The notes below the pieces were generated by a model. The model worked only from the letters and a program-made list of their open reading frames with translations. It did not search any database and was not told where the DNA came from. Positions 24,944-32,833 of a DNA stretch of 64,000 nucleotides are shown piece after piece (position 1 is the first letter of the stretch; each line of letters opens with the position of its first letter). Where the stretch lies: contig JAPPOV010000021.1 of assembly GCA_028873595.1 (NCBI GenBank), forward strand, positions 39,798 to 103,797, given 5' to 3'. This DNA is from Gemmatimonadota bacterium. Its GTDB lineage: Bacteria; Gemmatimonadota; Gemmatimonadetes; Longimicrobiales; Gaopeijiaceae. The position numbers and the translations under genes were made by a program.

Positions 24944-26155
24944 TCAACCCGGGAAGAGGCGCATCAGCAGAGTCTCCAACTCATCCTCAGAGCGCGGTCC
25001 GCGCAGGACGACCCATCCGGTCTCCGTCTCGACCCGTACCTCGTTGAGGCCTGGGTCCAATACGGGCAACACGTCGAGCTCGATCTCGGGCTCGAGCAGG
25101 AAGGCCTGCATCATGTCCTCCCCCTCCAGCCTTTGAGTTGTGACCGTCCCGACAAACTCGAGTCCGTCCCCGATGTTCTCGGTGGCCACGACCTCGAAGC
25201 CGGGCACCGACTGCAACGGCTCATCGTCGAAGCGATCGTCATCTTCCGGTACCACCCGTACCCCGCCACGCCCCGCGTTGAACTGGCTGGTGAAGGCGGT
25301 CGGCGATTCGGAGCGACGACGTTCCGGACGAGCACTCTCCTCCTCGACTGGATCCGCCGCCGCGACGACGGATGTACTCGCCAGGAAATCGGGAGCGTCG
25401 TCGACCGCGATCGTGCTCACCGGCGCCTCGATCGCACGATCCGACATCGCTGCGTCCAAAGCCGTCTCACCTGTGGGTTCGGCTCCGCCCTGCGATCGGC
25501 TGGCCCTGATGCTCTCATCCTCTTCGAGCGACGGATCTCCGGCCACCCGCGACACCTCCGAACCACTTGCGACGACTGCGGATGTCGAAGCTTCGGTAGC
25601 CAGGACGGCCACTGGTGCTTCCAATTCGGACCGTTCAGCGCCGATCTTATCCAACGCGACCTCAGCTTCGTCGACGGCCGCAACAGCCGTGGCAGGGAGG
25701 TCCGTGCGCGACTCGAACGCACTGGATTCGATCGACTGCGCGGGTCCCGCGCTTACGGAACGCTCCACCTCTGCCGCCGCGATCGGCGCTGCAGACGTCC
25801 TGTCGGCCGGCGGCTCCATCCGACCGCCTCTCAGAATCCAGCCCACTCCGAGCGCCAGCATGACCGAAGCGGCCCAACTCAGACGGGTGACCCGGACCGT
25901 CGTCCGCGACGTCGCCGGGCGCGTCCGCTCAACATAGGCGCGCAACTCTTCGAAGCTCGGCATATCAACGGCCGGTGCCGCCAAACCGAGCATCGCGTGC
26001 GCATCCGACCGTAGCCCTCGCTCTGCCTCGAGTCGCTCGGCGCAAGCCGAGCAGGCATCGAGATGATCTCTGATCCGGCGCGCTTCCGTCGCCGGATATT
26101 CGTCGAGCGCGCCGTCCAGATAGGCGTGCAGAGCGCCCTCATCGACGTGCGACAT
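24944..26155 (-). CDS. Anti-sigma factor, zinc-finger type, with long C-terminal region
   Basis: About 403 aa. The zf-HC2 start is MSHVDEGALHAYLDGALDE, with the H-x3-C-x2-C motif in HLDACSAC (about residues 27-34). A transmembrane helix (about residues 90-110, RLSWAASVMLALGVGWIL) follows, then a long Ala/Ser/Glu-rich exported region with low complexity and a C-terminal segment VRVETETGWVVLRGPRSEDELETLLMRLFPG. It overlaps the sigma gene by 17 nt, the usual sigma/anti-sigma arrangement. The long outer part may sense the signal; this is inference. Confidence 0.87.
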   Translation of the reverse strand: MSHVDEGALHAYLDGALDEYPATEARRIRDHLDACSACAERLEAERGLRSDAHAMLGLAAPAVDMPSFEELRAYVERTRPATSRTTVRVTRLSWAASVMLALGVGWILRGGRMEPPADRTSAAPIAAAEVERSVSAGPAQSIESSAFESRTDLPATAVAAVDEAEVALDKIGAERSELEAPVAVLATEASTSAVVASGSEVSRVAGDPSLEEDESIRASRSQGGAEPTGETALDAAMSDRAIEAPVSTIAVDDAPDFLASTSVVAAADPVEEESARPERRRSESPTAFTSQFNAGRGGVRVVPEDDDRFDDEPLQSVPGFEVVATENIGDGLEFVGTVTTQRLEGEDMMQAFLLEPEIELDVLPVLDPGLNEVRVETETGWVVLRGPRSEDELETLLMRLFPG

Positions 26156-26657
26156 CGTCGTTCTCCTGTTCCCGTTCATTGTATGCCTCAGCCAGCCGCT
26201 TCCGTGCACGTGCGAGCGTCGTGCCCACAGCACCTACGGCGAGATCCAGCTGTCGTGCGATCTCCGTGTAGCTCTGACCCGCATCCCACAGCAGCAGAGC
26301 TTCCCGATCCTTTTCTGAGAGGGAGTTCAGAGCCTGCCGAACCGCCCCCCATCGTTCCCGTTCATCGAGCTCGGCCTCCGGGTTCCCGAGCGAGGAGCCG
26401 GTGGCTTCGGCGTCGCTCTTGAGCAGCACGAGGTGCTTCTTCCGTCGAATCGCTGTGCGTGCCTCGTCCTTCGCGAGGTTTGCGGCGACCTGAAATAACC
26501 AGGCCCGCGGCTTCTTCGGTTCGTGCTGCAACGCGCGGACGAACGCTTCCTGCGCGAGATCCCTGGCCCTCTCCGCATCCCACACCTTTCGATGCAGGAA
26601 GCGGACGAGCTCCGGGAACGTCGTCCGGTACAGGTCATTCCAGTCGATACTGCTCAT
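26139..26657 (-). CDS. RNA polymerase sigma factor, ECF subfamily
   Basis: 172 aa. Region 2 is clear (ELVRFLHRKVWDAERARDLAQEAFVRAL, PRAWLFQVAANLAKDEARTAIRR). Region 4 follows (LNSLSEKDREALLLWDAGQSYTEIARQLDLAVGAVGTTLARARKRLAEAY). The size and lack of region 3 fit an ECF factor. The ATG at 26657 starts MSSIDWNDLYRTTFPE. It overlaps its anti-sigma gene. A possible ECF-type promoter is 110-140 nt upstream (26768-26795), consistent with autoregulation. Confidence 0.93.
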   Translation of the reverse strand: MSSIDWNDLYRTTFPELVRFLHRKVWDAERARDLAQEAFVRALQHEPKKPRAWLFQVAANLAKDEARTAIRRKKHLVLLKSDAEATGSSLGNPEAELDERERWGAVRQALNSLSEKDREALLLWDAGQSYTEIARQLDLAVGAVGTTLARARKRLAEAYNEREQENDDVARR

Positions 26658-26767
26658 CTCTCTATCTGATCCTCCGACGTGGGCTCGGGGGTGACCTTCG
26701 CCGAGTCCACGTGCAGATCAATGTCCCTTCGCGGGACCGTTTCGATCAATCGTTTTGTCTCACCCGG

Positions 26768-26795
26768 TAAGACGGATGGGGAGTCCCCCCTTGCA
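26768..26795 (-). promoter_or_regulatory. Possible ECF-sigma promoter
   Basis: On the minus strand, TGCAAG (26790-26795) and CGTCTTA (26768-26774) are separated by 15 nt. ECF promoters often have an AAC-type minus-35 and a CGTC minus-10. The location upstream of the sigma gene would fit autoregulation. Confidence 0.35.
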
Positions 26796-26835
26796 CACGA
26801 TCTCGACTCTGGACTGATTTTTCTCACCTGACGAG

Positions 26836-27990
26836 ATGTCGACCGGAGGATGGACCCTGAACATCGTGGTGCTAGGCGGAGGTCGTGTGGGGAGTGCGAT
26901 CGTGCGCGACCTGACCGCAGAAGAAGACTTCGACGTGCTCGTCGTCGACATCGACCCGGTTGCGGTCGAGGCGATGACAGACTTCGGAGCAGATGGAGTG
27001 GTCGCCGACCTTTCTCAGGTCGAAAACGTCAGTCGAGCCGTTGAGAGCGCGGATCTCGTGGTGGGCGCGGTCCCGGGATTCATGGGATACCGCACGGTCA
27101 AGCGGGTGCTCCAGGAGGGCCGTCCGATCGTCGACATCTCCTTCTTCGAGGAGGACTCGGCCGGGCTCGAGGAACTGGCAGCCAGTGCCGGCGTGCCGTG
27201 CCTCGTCGACTGCGGCGTCGCACCAGGCCTGAGCAATCTCGTTCTGGGCAACCGTGAGGAGTACTTCGACGAGACCGAACTCTACGTTTGCTTCGCTGGC
27301 GGCCTGCCCAAGGAGCGTGTGTGGCCTTGGGAATACAAGGCGCCGTTCTCTCCGGCCGACGTCATCACCGAATATGTTCGCCCGGCGCGCCAGCGCAGGG
27401 CCGGTCGTGAGGTCACCAAACCGGCCCTGACCGACGTCGAGCTCATCGACGTACCTGGGGTCGGCAGTCTCGAGGCATTCAACACGGACGGACTCCGCTC
27501 ACTGCTTCGGAACTGCTCAACGCCGAACATGGTGGAGAAAACGCTGCGTTATCCCGGCCACGCGATCCGGATGAAGATCCTGAGAGAGGCAGGCTTCTTC
27601 TCCTCTGACCCGGTACAGGCCGCATCCGGAAGCGTCGTCCCTCGTGACGTGACCGAATCACTCCTCTTTGATGCCTGGCGGTTCGACGACGGGGAGCTGG
27701 ATCTGACCGTGGTCCGAATCGTCATCGAGGGCACGAAGAACGGGCAGCGTGAGCGCCACACGTTCAACCTGGTCGACCATTACAACCCGGCGACCGAGAC
27801 GATGTCGATGGCCAGAACGACCGGATATACGTGCACGGCGATGGTGAACCTCGTCGCGCGTGGTGTCTGGACGAAGCCGGGACTGGCGACACCCGAAATC
27901 GTGGGCCGCGACACGGGGGCGTACGACGCCGTCATCGCACATTTGCGTGAGCGGGACGTGTACCTCGACATGGAGATCGAAGAGCTGTAG
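26836..27990 (+). CDS. Saccharopine dehydrogenase/lysine 6-dehydrogenase-like protein
   Basis: 384 aa. An N-terminal Rossmann fold starts LNIVVLGGGRVGSAIVRDL (GxGxxG) and an acidic residue after the second strand (VVDID) suggests NAD(H). The pattern then follows the saccharopine dehydrogenase family (VLVVDIDPVAVEAM, DLVVGAVPGFMGYRTVKRVLQEGRPIVDISF, CLVDCGVAPGLSNLVLG). Homologues include lysine 6-dehydrogenase; substrate not proven. The listed start is ATG 26836; an SD-like GGAGG lies inside it, seven nucleotides before a CTG at codon 8 where family similarity begins. Convergent with the M14 gene. Confidence 0.88.
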   Translation: MSTGGWTLNIVVLGGGRVGSAIVRDLTAEEDFDVLVVDIDPVAVEAMTDFGADGVVADLSQVENVSRAVESADLVVGAVPGFMGYRTVKRVLQEGRPIVDISFFEEDSAGLEELAASAGVPCLVDCGVAPGLSNLVLGNREEYFDETELYVCFAGGLPKERVWPWEYKAPFSPADVITEYVRPARQRRAGREVTKPALTDVELIDVPGVGSLEAFNTDGLRSLLRNCSTPNMVEKTLRYPGHAIRMKILREAGFFSSDPVQAASGSVVPRDVTESLLFDAWRFDDGELDLTVVRIVIEGTKNGQRERHTFNLVDHYNPATETMSMARTTGYTCTAMVNLVARGVWTKPGLATPEIVGRDTGAYDAVIAHLRERDVYLDMEIEEL

Positions 27991-28170
27991 AGGGGTTCAG
28001 TCCCTCACTCCATGATGAGACATCCCGGCTCCACCATCCTTCCTGGCGACCGGATTCCCGTCCTCCCCCGCAGGCCTGTCCGTTCTTCACGCATTCGTCG
28101 ATCGGCGCCACAACGTGTCCGACGATCCTTGCCGTGCACTGACTTCGATCGCGACGAGAACGACCGCCGC

Positions 28171-29739
28171 CTACCGCCCGCGCAGGACCGGGTACGTTCC
28201 GGCCTCAATCTGCTCGTCGAGCAGGGCCCAGTTCGCGAAGCCATCGTCTGAGCGCGGCTCGAGCAACGTGAAGGCAAGACGGCCGAGCGGCTGGTCGACC
28301 GCTACCGCTACCGTTCCCGGCGGCAGCTCCACGGTCGTGGCCTGCCAGCTGCCAAATACGACTCGCTCATTGTGCCCCTGGAAGGGGCGAGCTGACACCG
28401 TCGTCGAATCCATCACGAAGTGCTCGAGGCGGACCGCACCAGTGGGCGCTGAGCTCGTCTCGAGCCCATGCGCCCGCAGCCGCACAACTGCATCCGCAGC
28501 GTCCGGAAGGACGTAGTAGACAGCGGGAACCGTCTCGACGTCTGTCGGGGCGAAGGTCCCGTACTCGTACATCGAGACTGGGTTGGAGACATCCTGCCGA
28601 CGCAGAATGACTTCGCCAGTTTGCGGGTGCCGCTCTTCCTGCACTTCCCCCATCAGGATCGTCACCTCGGAATCCGACTGCTCGAACGTTGCTCGTGTCG
28701 CGAGTTCCGCACCGACCACGCTCGCGTCCGCGGTCTCGACGATGCTCCGGATCCGTCCTGCATGTTCCTGGGCGAATTCGAGGATCTCCTCCACGAACCA
28801 AAGCGTCGCCATGACACGGTCTTCGAACGTGTCGTATGCATACGCCTCGGATAGAATTGCCATCCGATTCCGTAGCCCTATGTAGTTGTTGTTGAAGCGA
28901 GGGCGATGGTCGAAGGTGTACCACCCCGGACGCCGGGGGCTGGCGTTTCCGTAGTAGTAGTAGTCCCAGCCGTGCTTCTCCTTGATGCGATCCGTGACGG
29001 TGGGAAGCCACTCGTCGCGCAAGAAGGCGTTGATCGATTCGGGTGTGTTCGGGTGCAGCGGCGGAGAGTACGTCAGGTGGTATGCGTGGCGTGTGCCGTT
29101 CGTCGTGTGCAGATCCACCCCTACGTGCGGGTCGTATGCCGTCATCATCGCGACCAGAGAACGCGCCTCCGGAGAATCGAGTTTCATGTGATCGCGGTTC
29201 AGGTCGAGTCCCTGTGCGTTGGGACGCTGGCCCATGCCACCAAGCGGACCGTGCTGGCGTGGCCGATTCCGCAGATCCACGCGCTCGTTTCCATCCGCGT
29301 TGTAGATCGGCGCGACGAGAAGCACGAGATCGTCCGTCCACGGTGGGTACTCACCCCGAGCGTACTCACGCAGCAGGATCTGTAAAGCTTCCTTCCCGCA
29401 GACCTCACCCGCATGGATGTTTCCCTGCAGATATACCCGCGTCTTTCCAGTTGCGAGTACAGCCTCGGCCGACGCGTCCGGTGCACCGAGAACGAGCAAC
29501 GGCAGGCGGCGCCCCTCGTTCGTGTAGCCGAAACTCGTGAGGTGGATGGCATCCGATCCTTCCGCGAGGGCTTCCGCGAACGCCATCACGTCTTCGTAAC
29601 TGCTCGTTTCGACGAAGTCAGTCGCCTCCGCGGTCGTCAGCAGGTCGTCGAACGACGTCTGAGCAGCCAGCGTTGCAACGTCGATCGAGCCGAGCCCGGT
29701 GATGAGTGCACAGGCGAACAGCGTGCGAAGACAGGTCAT
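28171..29739 (-). CDS. M14-family zinc carboxypeptidase, exported
   Basis: About 522 aa. The ATG at 29739 begins a signal peptide (TCLRTLFACALITGLGSI). The M14 catalytic domain shows the HxxE pair in VYLQGNIHAGEVCGKEAL and the third ligand His in GVDLHTTNGTRHAYHLTY. A substrate Arg/Asn region is NADGNERVDLRNRPRQHG. The C-terminal 200 residues are a beta-rich extension. The family trims C-terminal residues from peptides. A TACGTTTG promoter-like element lies 30-37 nt upstream. A second M14 protein with similar layout is at 57980-59590. Confidence 0.93.
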   Translation of the reverse strand: MTCLRTLFACALITGLGSIDVATLAAQTSFDDLLTTAEATDFVETSSYEDVMAFAEALAEGSDAIHLTSFGYTNEGRRLPLLVLGAPDASAEAVLATGKTRVYLQGNIHAGEVCGKEALQILLREYARGEYPPWTDDLVLLVAPIYNADGNERVDLRNRPRQHGPLGGMGQRPNAQGLDLNRDHMKLDSPEARSLVAMMTAYDPHVGVDLHTTNGTRHAYHLTYSPPLHPNTPESINAFLRDEWLPTVTDRIKEKHGWDYYYYGNASPRRPGWYTFDHRPRFNNNYIGLRNRMAILSEAYAYDTFEDRVMATLWFVEEILEFAQEHAGRIRSIVETADASVVGAELATRATFEQSDSEVTILMGEVQEERHPQTGEVILRRQDVSNPVSMYEYGTFAPTDVETVPAVYYVLPDAADAVVRLRAHGLETSSAPTGAVRLEHFVMDSTTVSARPFQGHNERVVFGSWQATTVELPPGTVAVAVDQPLGRLAFTLLEPRSDDGFANWALLDEQIEAGTYPVLRGR

Positions 29740-29768
29740 TCGAAGGTCCGGTTCGGGAAGATGCGGGG

Positions 29769-29776
29769 CAAACGTA
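29769..29776 (-). promoter_or_regulatory. Minus-7-like promoter element TACGTTTG
   Basis: This octamer matches TAnnTTTG, the Bacteroidota-type primary promoter element, 30 nt upstream of the M14 start. Similar elements occur before other genes here (see the separate finding). Confidence 0.4.
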
Positions 29777-29864
29777 GTCGGCTCCTGCCGATCCGTATAG
29801 CTTCCTGCGCGCTCTGCCCGAGCATCCCGCTCGAACCCCCGGAATTCTCGATCGAGGCGACACG

Positions 29865-30284
29865 GTGCCGAAGGCACTCCCAATCTTCTACGACTGTCTC
29901 AACTGTCCGTCGTACTGCTGTACCTATCCGCGTATTCCAGTGACGAAGCGGGACCTGCGACGGCTCGCCAGACACTTTGAGATGAGCGAGGACGACGCAT
30001 CCGCGGCCTTCACCAAGGACGGGTGGACGACTCGAGAGCGAGTGATGCAGCATCAGCCCGACGAGATCTTTGGCAGCGCATGCAGGTTCCTGGATCTGGA
30101 AACCCGTCTTTGCTCCGTGCATGCGGTTCGACCATCGGTCTGCCGCGGTCACCCGGACGGCCCGAACTGCGGCTACTATACGTTCCTGATGTCCGAGCGT
30201 CGGGACCAGGATGACCCCGACTTCAATGCCCGGGCATACAACGTCCCCGGAGAGTTCCCGAAGCTCGAGGCGGGCGACCGATAA
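29865..30284 (+). CDS. YkgJ-family cysteine-cluster protein
   Basis: 139 aa. Conserved cysteines occur as CLNCPSYCCTYPR near the N-terminus, then GSACRFLDLETRLCSVHAVRPSVCRGHPDGPNCG. This matches the YkgJ/CxxCxxCC family, thought to bind zinc or an iron-sulfur cluster; its physiological role is unknown. The GTG at 29865 starts VPKALPIFYDC. It is divergent from the M14 gene and convergent with a MarR regulator. Confidence 0.9.
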   Translation: MPKALPIFYDCLNCPSYCCTYPRIPVTKRDLRRLARHFEMSEDDASAAFTKDGWTTRERVMQHQPDEIFGSACRFLDLETRLCSVHAVRPSVCRGHPDGPNCGYYTFLMSERRDQDDPDFNARAYNVPGEFPKLEAGDR

Positions 30285-30439
30285 CGACCGACGGCCGAGC
30301 GTGCTTCATGGCCTCGTCGAGGGTGCTACACACATCCCCACTCTACACCGCCGACGGACAAACCGTCCGGGCGTGATCGATGTTCATCCATCGTTCTCCA
30401 CCGGCGCCGTTGGACTCGGTGTTTCCGAGTACCCATCGA

Positions 30440-30919
30440 TCAAGAACGGGGACCACCGGCGAGTGTCCGCACGTACCGGGTATACTCGGCGTCGAGGCGG
30501 GCAGCTGCTTCCGCCAGAACCGAGAGCCCGTCGAGGGCTCGATCACGTTCGTCCGGCCGCATGCTCATGAGCAGGGCGTCGACCCGCTCAGGGTCGAGAG
30601 GTGGAGCGGAGTCACGAACCGACCTGCCCTCCATCGTGAGCAGGACATTCATGACCCGACGGTCGGCCGGATCGCGGGTGCGGGTAATGAATCCTGCGGC
30701 CTCGAGTCGCTTCAGGTTCAACGACATGGTCGACGCCGTCACGCCCAGGTACTCCGCGAGTTCCCCGACCATGGCTGGATCAACGTCGTCGAGTTGGCGA
30801 AGCAGTCGAAGCTGGTGCCCGGTGACTCGTTCTTGTCCGGAGCCGGCTCGCCACGAACGAAGACGGAGGAGTTCTCCAATACGCGCGAGCGTGTGAACCA
30901 CGAAATCGACATTCGACAT
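30440..30919 (-). CDS. MarR-family transcriptional regulator
   Basis: 159 aa with the winged-helix pattern: LRLLRQLDDVDPAMVGELAEYLGVTASTMSLNLKRLEAAGFITRTRDPADRRVMNVLLTMEG. The recognition helix and the wing DPADRR are clear. Such dimers repress or activate genes in response to small molecules. It faces away from terC across an AT-rich 182-nt gap carrying a perfect inverted repeat (30939-30955), so it probably regulates itself and possibly terC. Confidence 0.93.
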   Translation of the reverse strand: MSNVDFVVHTLARIGELLRLRSWRAGSGQERVTGHQLRLLRQLDDVDPAMVGELAEYLGVTASTMSLNLKRLEAAGFITRTRDPADRRVMNVLLTMEGRSVRDSAPPLDPERVDALLMSMRPDERDRALDGLSVLAEAAARLDAEYTRYVRTLAGGPRS

Positions 30920-30955
30920 ACATACATGATATAATACTTTGATTCGTCAAATCAA
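30906..30955. promoter_or_regulatory. AT-rich promoter with MarR operator candidate
   Basis: Perfect inverted repeat TTGATT-CGTCA-AATCAA (30939-30955) lies between the MarR and terC genes. A plus-strand TATAAT (30930-30935) has TCGACA 18 nt upstream (30906-30911). On the minus strand, a minus-35 TTGATT and TATATC minus-10 could overlap the repeat. This fits autorepression by the adjacent MarR protein. Confidence 0.5.
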
Positions 30956-31101
30956 TATATCTTTCCCGTCACATTGGGCATGGATGGAACATCCTTGGGA
31001 TTCAAGGCCTCTAGATCGACTTGGGGTCGAGCCCTTGCCCTGACTACCTTGCATACACGCCGACGATCGGCGCTCGCATGTGCCCTCTACGAGATCCCGC
31101 A

Positions 31102-31860
31102 ATGTTCGAGTGGATCAACAGTCCCGAAGCCTGGATCGCCCTCCTGACCCTGACGATTCTCGAAATCATTCTCGGGATCGACAACATCATCTTCATTGCC
31201 ATCCTTTCCGATCGCGTGAAGGAAGAGCAGCGGGCGAGGGCCAGAAAGGTCGGCCTGACCATCGCCATCACGACCCGGATCCTGCTGCTTTTTTCCATTG
31301 TTTGGATCATGCGGCTTACGGAGCCTCTCTTCGCGGTGTTCGGGCACGAGGTCTCCGGACGTGACCTGATCCTCATTCTCGGTGGGGTCTTCCTGCTCTT
31401 CAAATCGACCAGAGAGATTCACCACAAGCTCGAAGGGGAAGAGCACGAAAAGAGTTCAGGCGGTAGCGTCTCGTTCGCGGCAGTCGTCGTTCAGATCGCG
31501 ATCCTTGATATCGTCTTCTCACTCGACTCGGTCATCACCGCCGTCGGAATCGCAGAGCACCTCCCAGTCATGGTCATCGCGGTACTCATCGCCGGTTTCT
31601 TCATGATCGTCTCGGCCGAGCGGGTCAGTGGGTTCGTAAGCGCACATCCCACGGTCAAGGTTCTCGCCTTGTCGTTCCTCCTGCTGATCGGCATGTCTCT
31701 GGTAGCCGACGGCATGGGGCAGCACATCCCGAAGGGATACATCTACTTCGCCATGGGCTTCTCTGTCTTCGTGGAGATGATCAACCTCCGGGTCAGTCCT
31801 TCGCGGAAAGAACCGGTTCACCTTCGCGGACCGACCATGGAGGACGCCTCAGGGGGCTGA
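31102..31860 (+). CDS. TerC-family integral membrane protein
   Basis: About 252 aa with seven or so transmembrane helices. The first signature is LTLTILEIILGIDNIIFIAILSDRV, and the later one is ILDIVFSLDSVITAVGIA; the paired acidic residues inside helices are characteristic of TerC. The family is tied to metal-ion (Mn) export or to tellurite resistance. The ATG at 31102 is chosen because family similarity starts there; the frame is open to 31021. A terminator follows the stop. Confidence 0.93.
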   Translation: MFEWINSPEAWIALLTLTILEIILGIDNIIFIAILSDRVKEEQRARARKVGLTIAITTRILLLFSIVWIMRLTEPLFAVFGHEVSGRDLILILGGVFLLFKSTREIHHKLEGEEHEKSSGGSVSFAAVVVQIAILDIVFSLDSVITAVGIAEHLPVMVIAVLIAGFFMIVSAERVSGFVSAHPTVKVLALSFLLLIGMSLVADGMGQHIPKGYIYFAMGFSVFVEMINLRVSPSRKEPVHLRGPTMEDASGG

Positions 31861-31920
31861 GGGCGCAGCTGGCCGGACTCGAAACGCCGCCGCTGCGCCA
31901 CGCCGTCTCCATACGAAGAA

Positions 31921-31955
31921 CGGGCGCCACCCGGTGGGGTGACGCCCGTCTTTTC
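31921..31955 (+). terminator. Rho-independent terminator after terC
   Basis: Arms CGGGCGCCACCC (31921-31932) and GGGTGACGCCCG (31937-31948) pair with one mismatch, followed by TCTTTTCG. It lies between convergent terC and sulfocyanin genes. Confidence 0.8.
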
Positions 31956-31989
31956 GCTCCCGTGCCCGACCATACCGGCACAAGAAGAG

Positions 31990-32589
31990 CTAGAGGCCCT
32001 GAACTCCCGCGTCGCCGTCACCAGAGACGTTGAAGAAGAGCCACATGCCGACCGCAGAGTGACCGGCGATGTAACAGACCATTGAATAGGCCCCAGCGGA
32101 ATCGGCGACGAACGTGATCGTCTCCCGTTCACCGGGCATGGTCGCATCGATCATCGACTGCGGGTTCTCGGTGATCGCACCGGCGAATACTGGCTCCGGC
32201 GCGGGCGGCACCGTGAAGTTCACAAGCTCGCTCGAGATCCCGAGGCTGTGAGCCATGTTCGGGTCGCGGTTGTCGAGTTCGATGGTGACCTCGTACCCCT
32301 CCGGCACGGTGATCGCGAGCTGCCCGCGGATGGCACCGTTGAAATTCCAGTAGTTGTTATCCGGCGTCTCACCTGCCACGACCGACAGACGGACGGTCTT
32401 CGCATCGTGGTCCACCTGATACCACTCGGGAATGGTCATCGGACCGGTAGGCGCAGCCGGACCAGCCGGAGCTGCCGCAACTGCTGGCTCCGTTGCCGGA
32501 GCTTCAGGGGCGCCCGAGTCCGCGGGCTCGCCGCCTCCGCACGCGACCAGGAACAGCGCCGCGGCAGGAATCAGCTTGAAAGACTTCAT
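31990..32589 (-). CDS. Sulfocyanin-like blue-copper lipoprotein
   Basis: 199 aa. A lipoprotein signal (LFLVAC) is followed by an Ala/Pro-rich linker and a cupredoxin domain. Copper ligands fit: His in DPNMAHSLGIS, then Cys, His and Met in YSMVCYIAGHSAVGMWLFF. The linker and motif order resemble sulfocyanin, an electron carrier between respiratory complexes. The lipid anchor would hold it at the outer face of a membrane. A TAGCTTAC promoter-like element lies about 63 nt upstream. Confidence 0.88.
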   Translation of the reverse strand: MKSFKLIPAAALFLVACGGGEPADSGAPEAPATEPAVAAAPAGPAAPTGPMTIPEWYQVDHDAKTVRLSVVAGETPDNNYWNFNGAIRGQLAITVPEGYEVTIELDNRDPNMAHSLGISSELVNFTVPPAPEPVFAGAITENPQSMIDATMPGERETITFVADSAGAYSMVCYIAGHSAVGMWLFFNVSGDGDAGVQGL

Positions 32590-32651
32590 GAGCTTGATGT
32601 CCTCTTCTCTGTGTTGGGCCCCGGCAGACGTTCCGCGGCCAAAACGTTCAT

Positions 32652-32659
32652 GTAAGCTA
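32652..32659 (-). promoter_or_regulatory. Promoter-like element TAGCTTAC
   Basis: Lies 63 nt upstream of the sulfocyanin gene and resembles the recurring TAnCTT element seen before other genes in the window. The remaining 32590-32833 gap also holds two small hairpins (32693-32711, arms CCCTACG/CGTAGGG; 32727-32743, arms GGACG/CGTCC). Confidence 0.35.
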
Positions 32660-32833
32660 TTCAGATCAAGGGCCGCAGGTATCCGGAAACGCCCCTACGA
32701 CCCGCGTAGGGAATTCCGGAAGGAAGGACGTTTTTTTCGTCCGATCCGACGGCCGGGTCACAGTACCCCACATGATCAGATCAGTGCTCCCTCTCGCGTG
32801 GATGTTCGGCACGGATCGCAAGGTGGCATCAGA

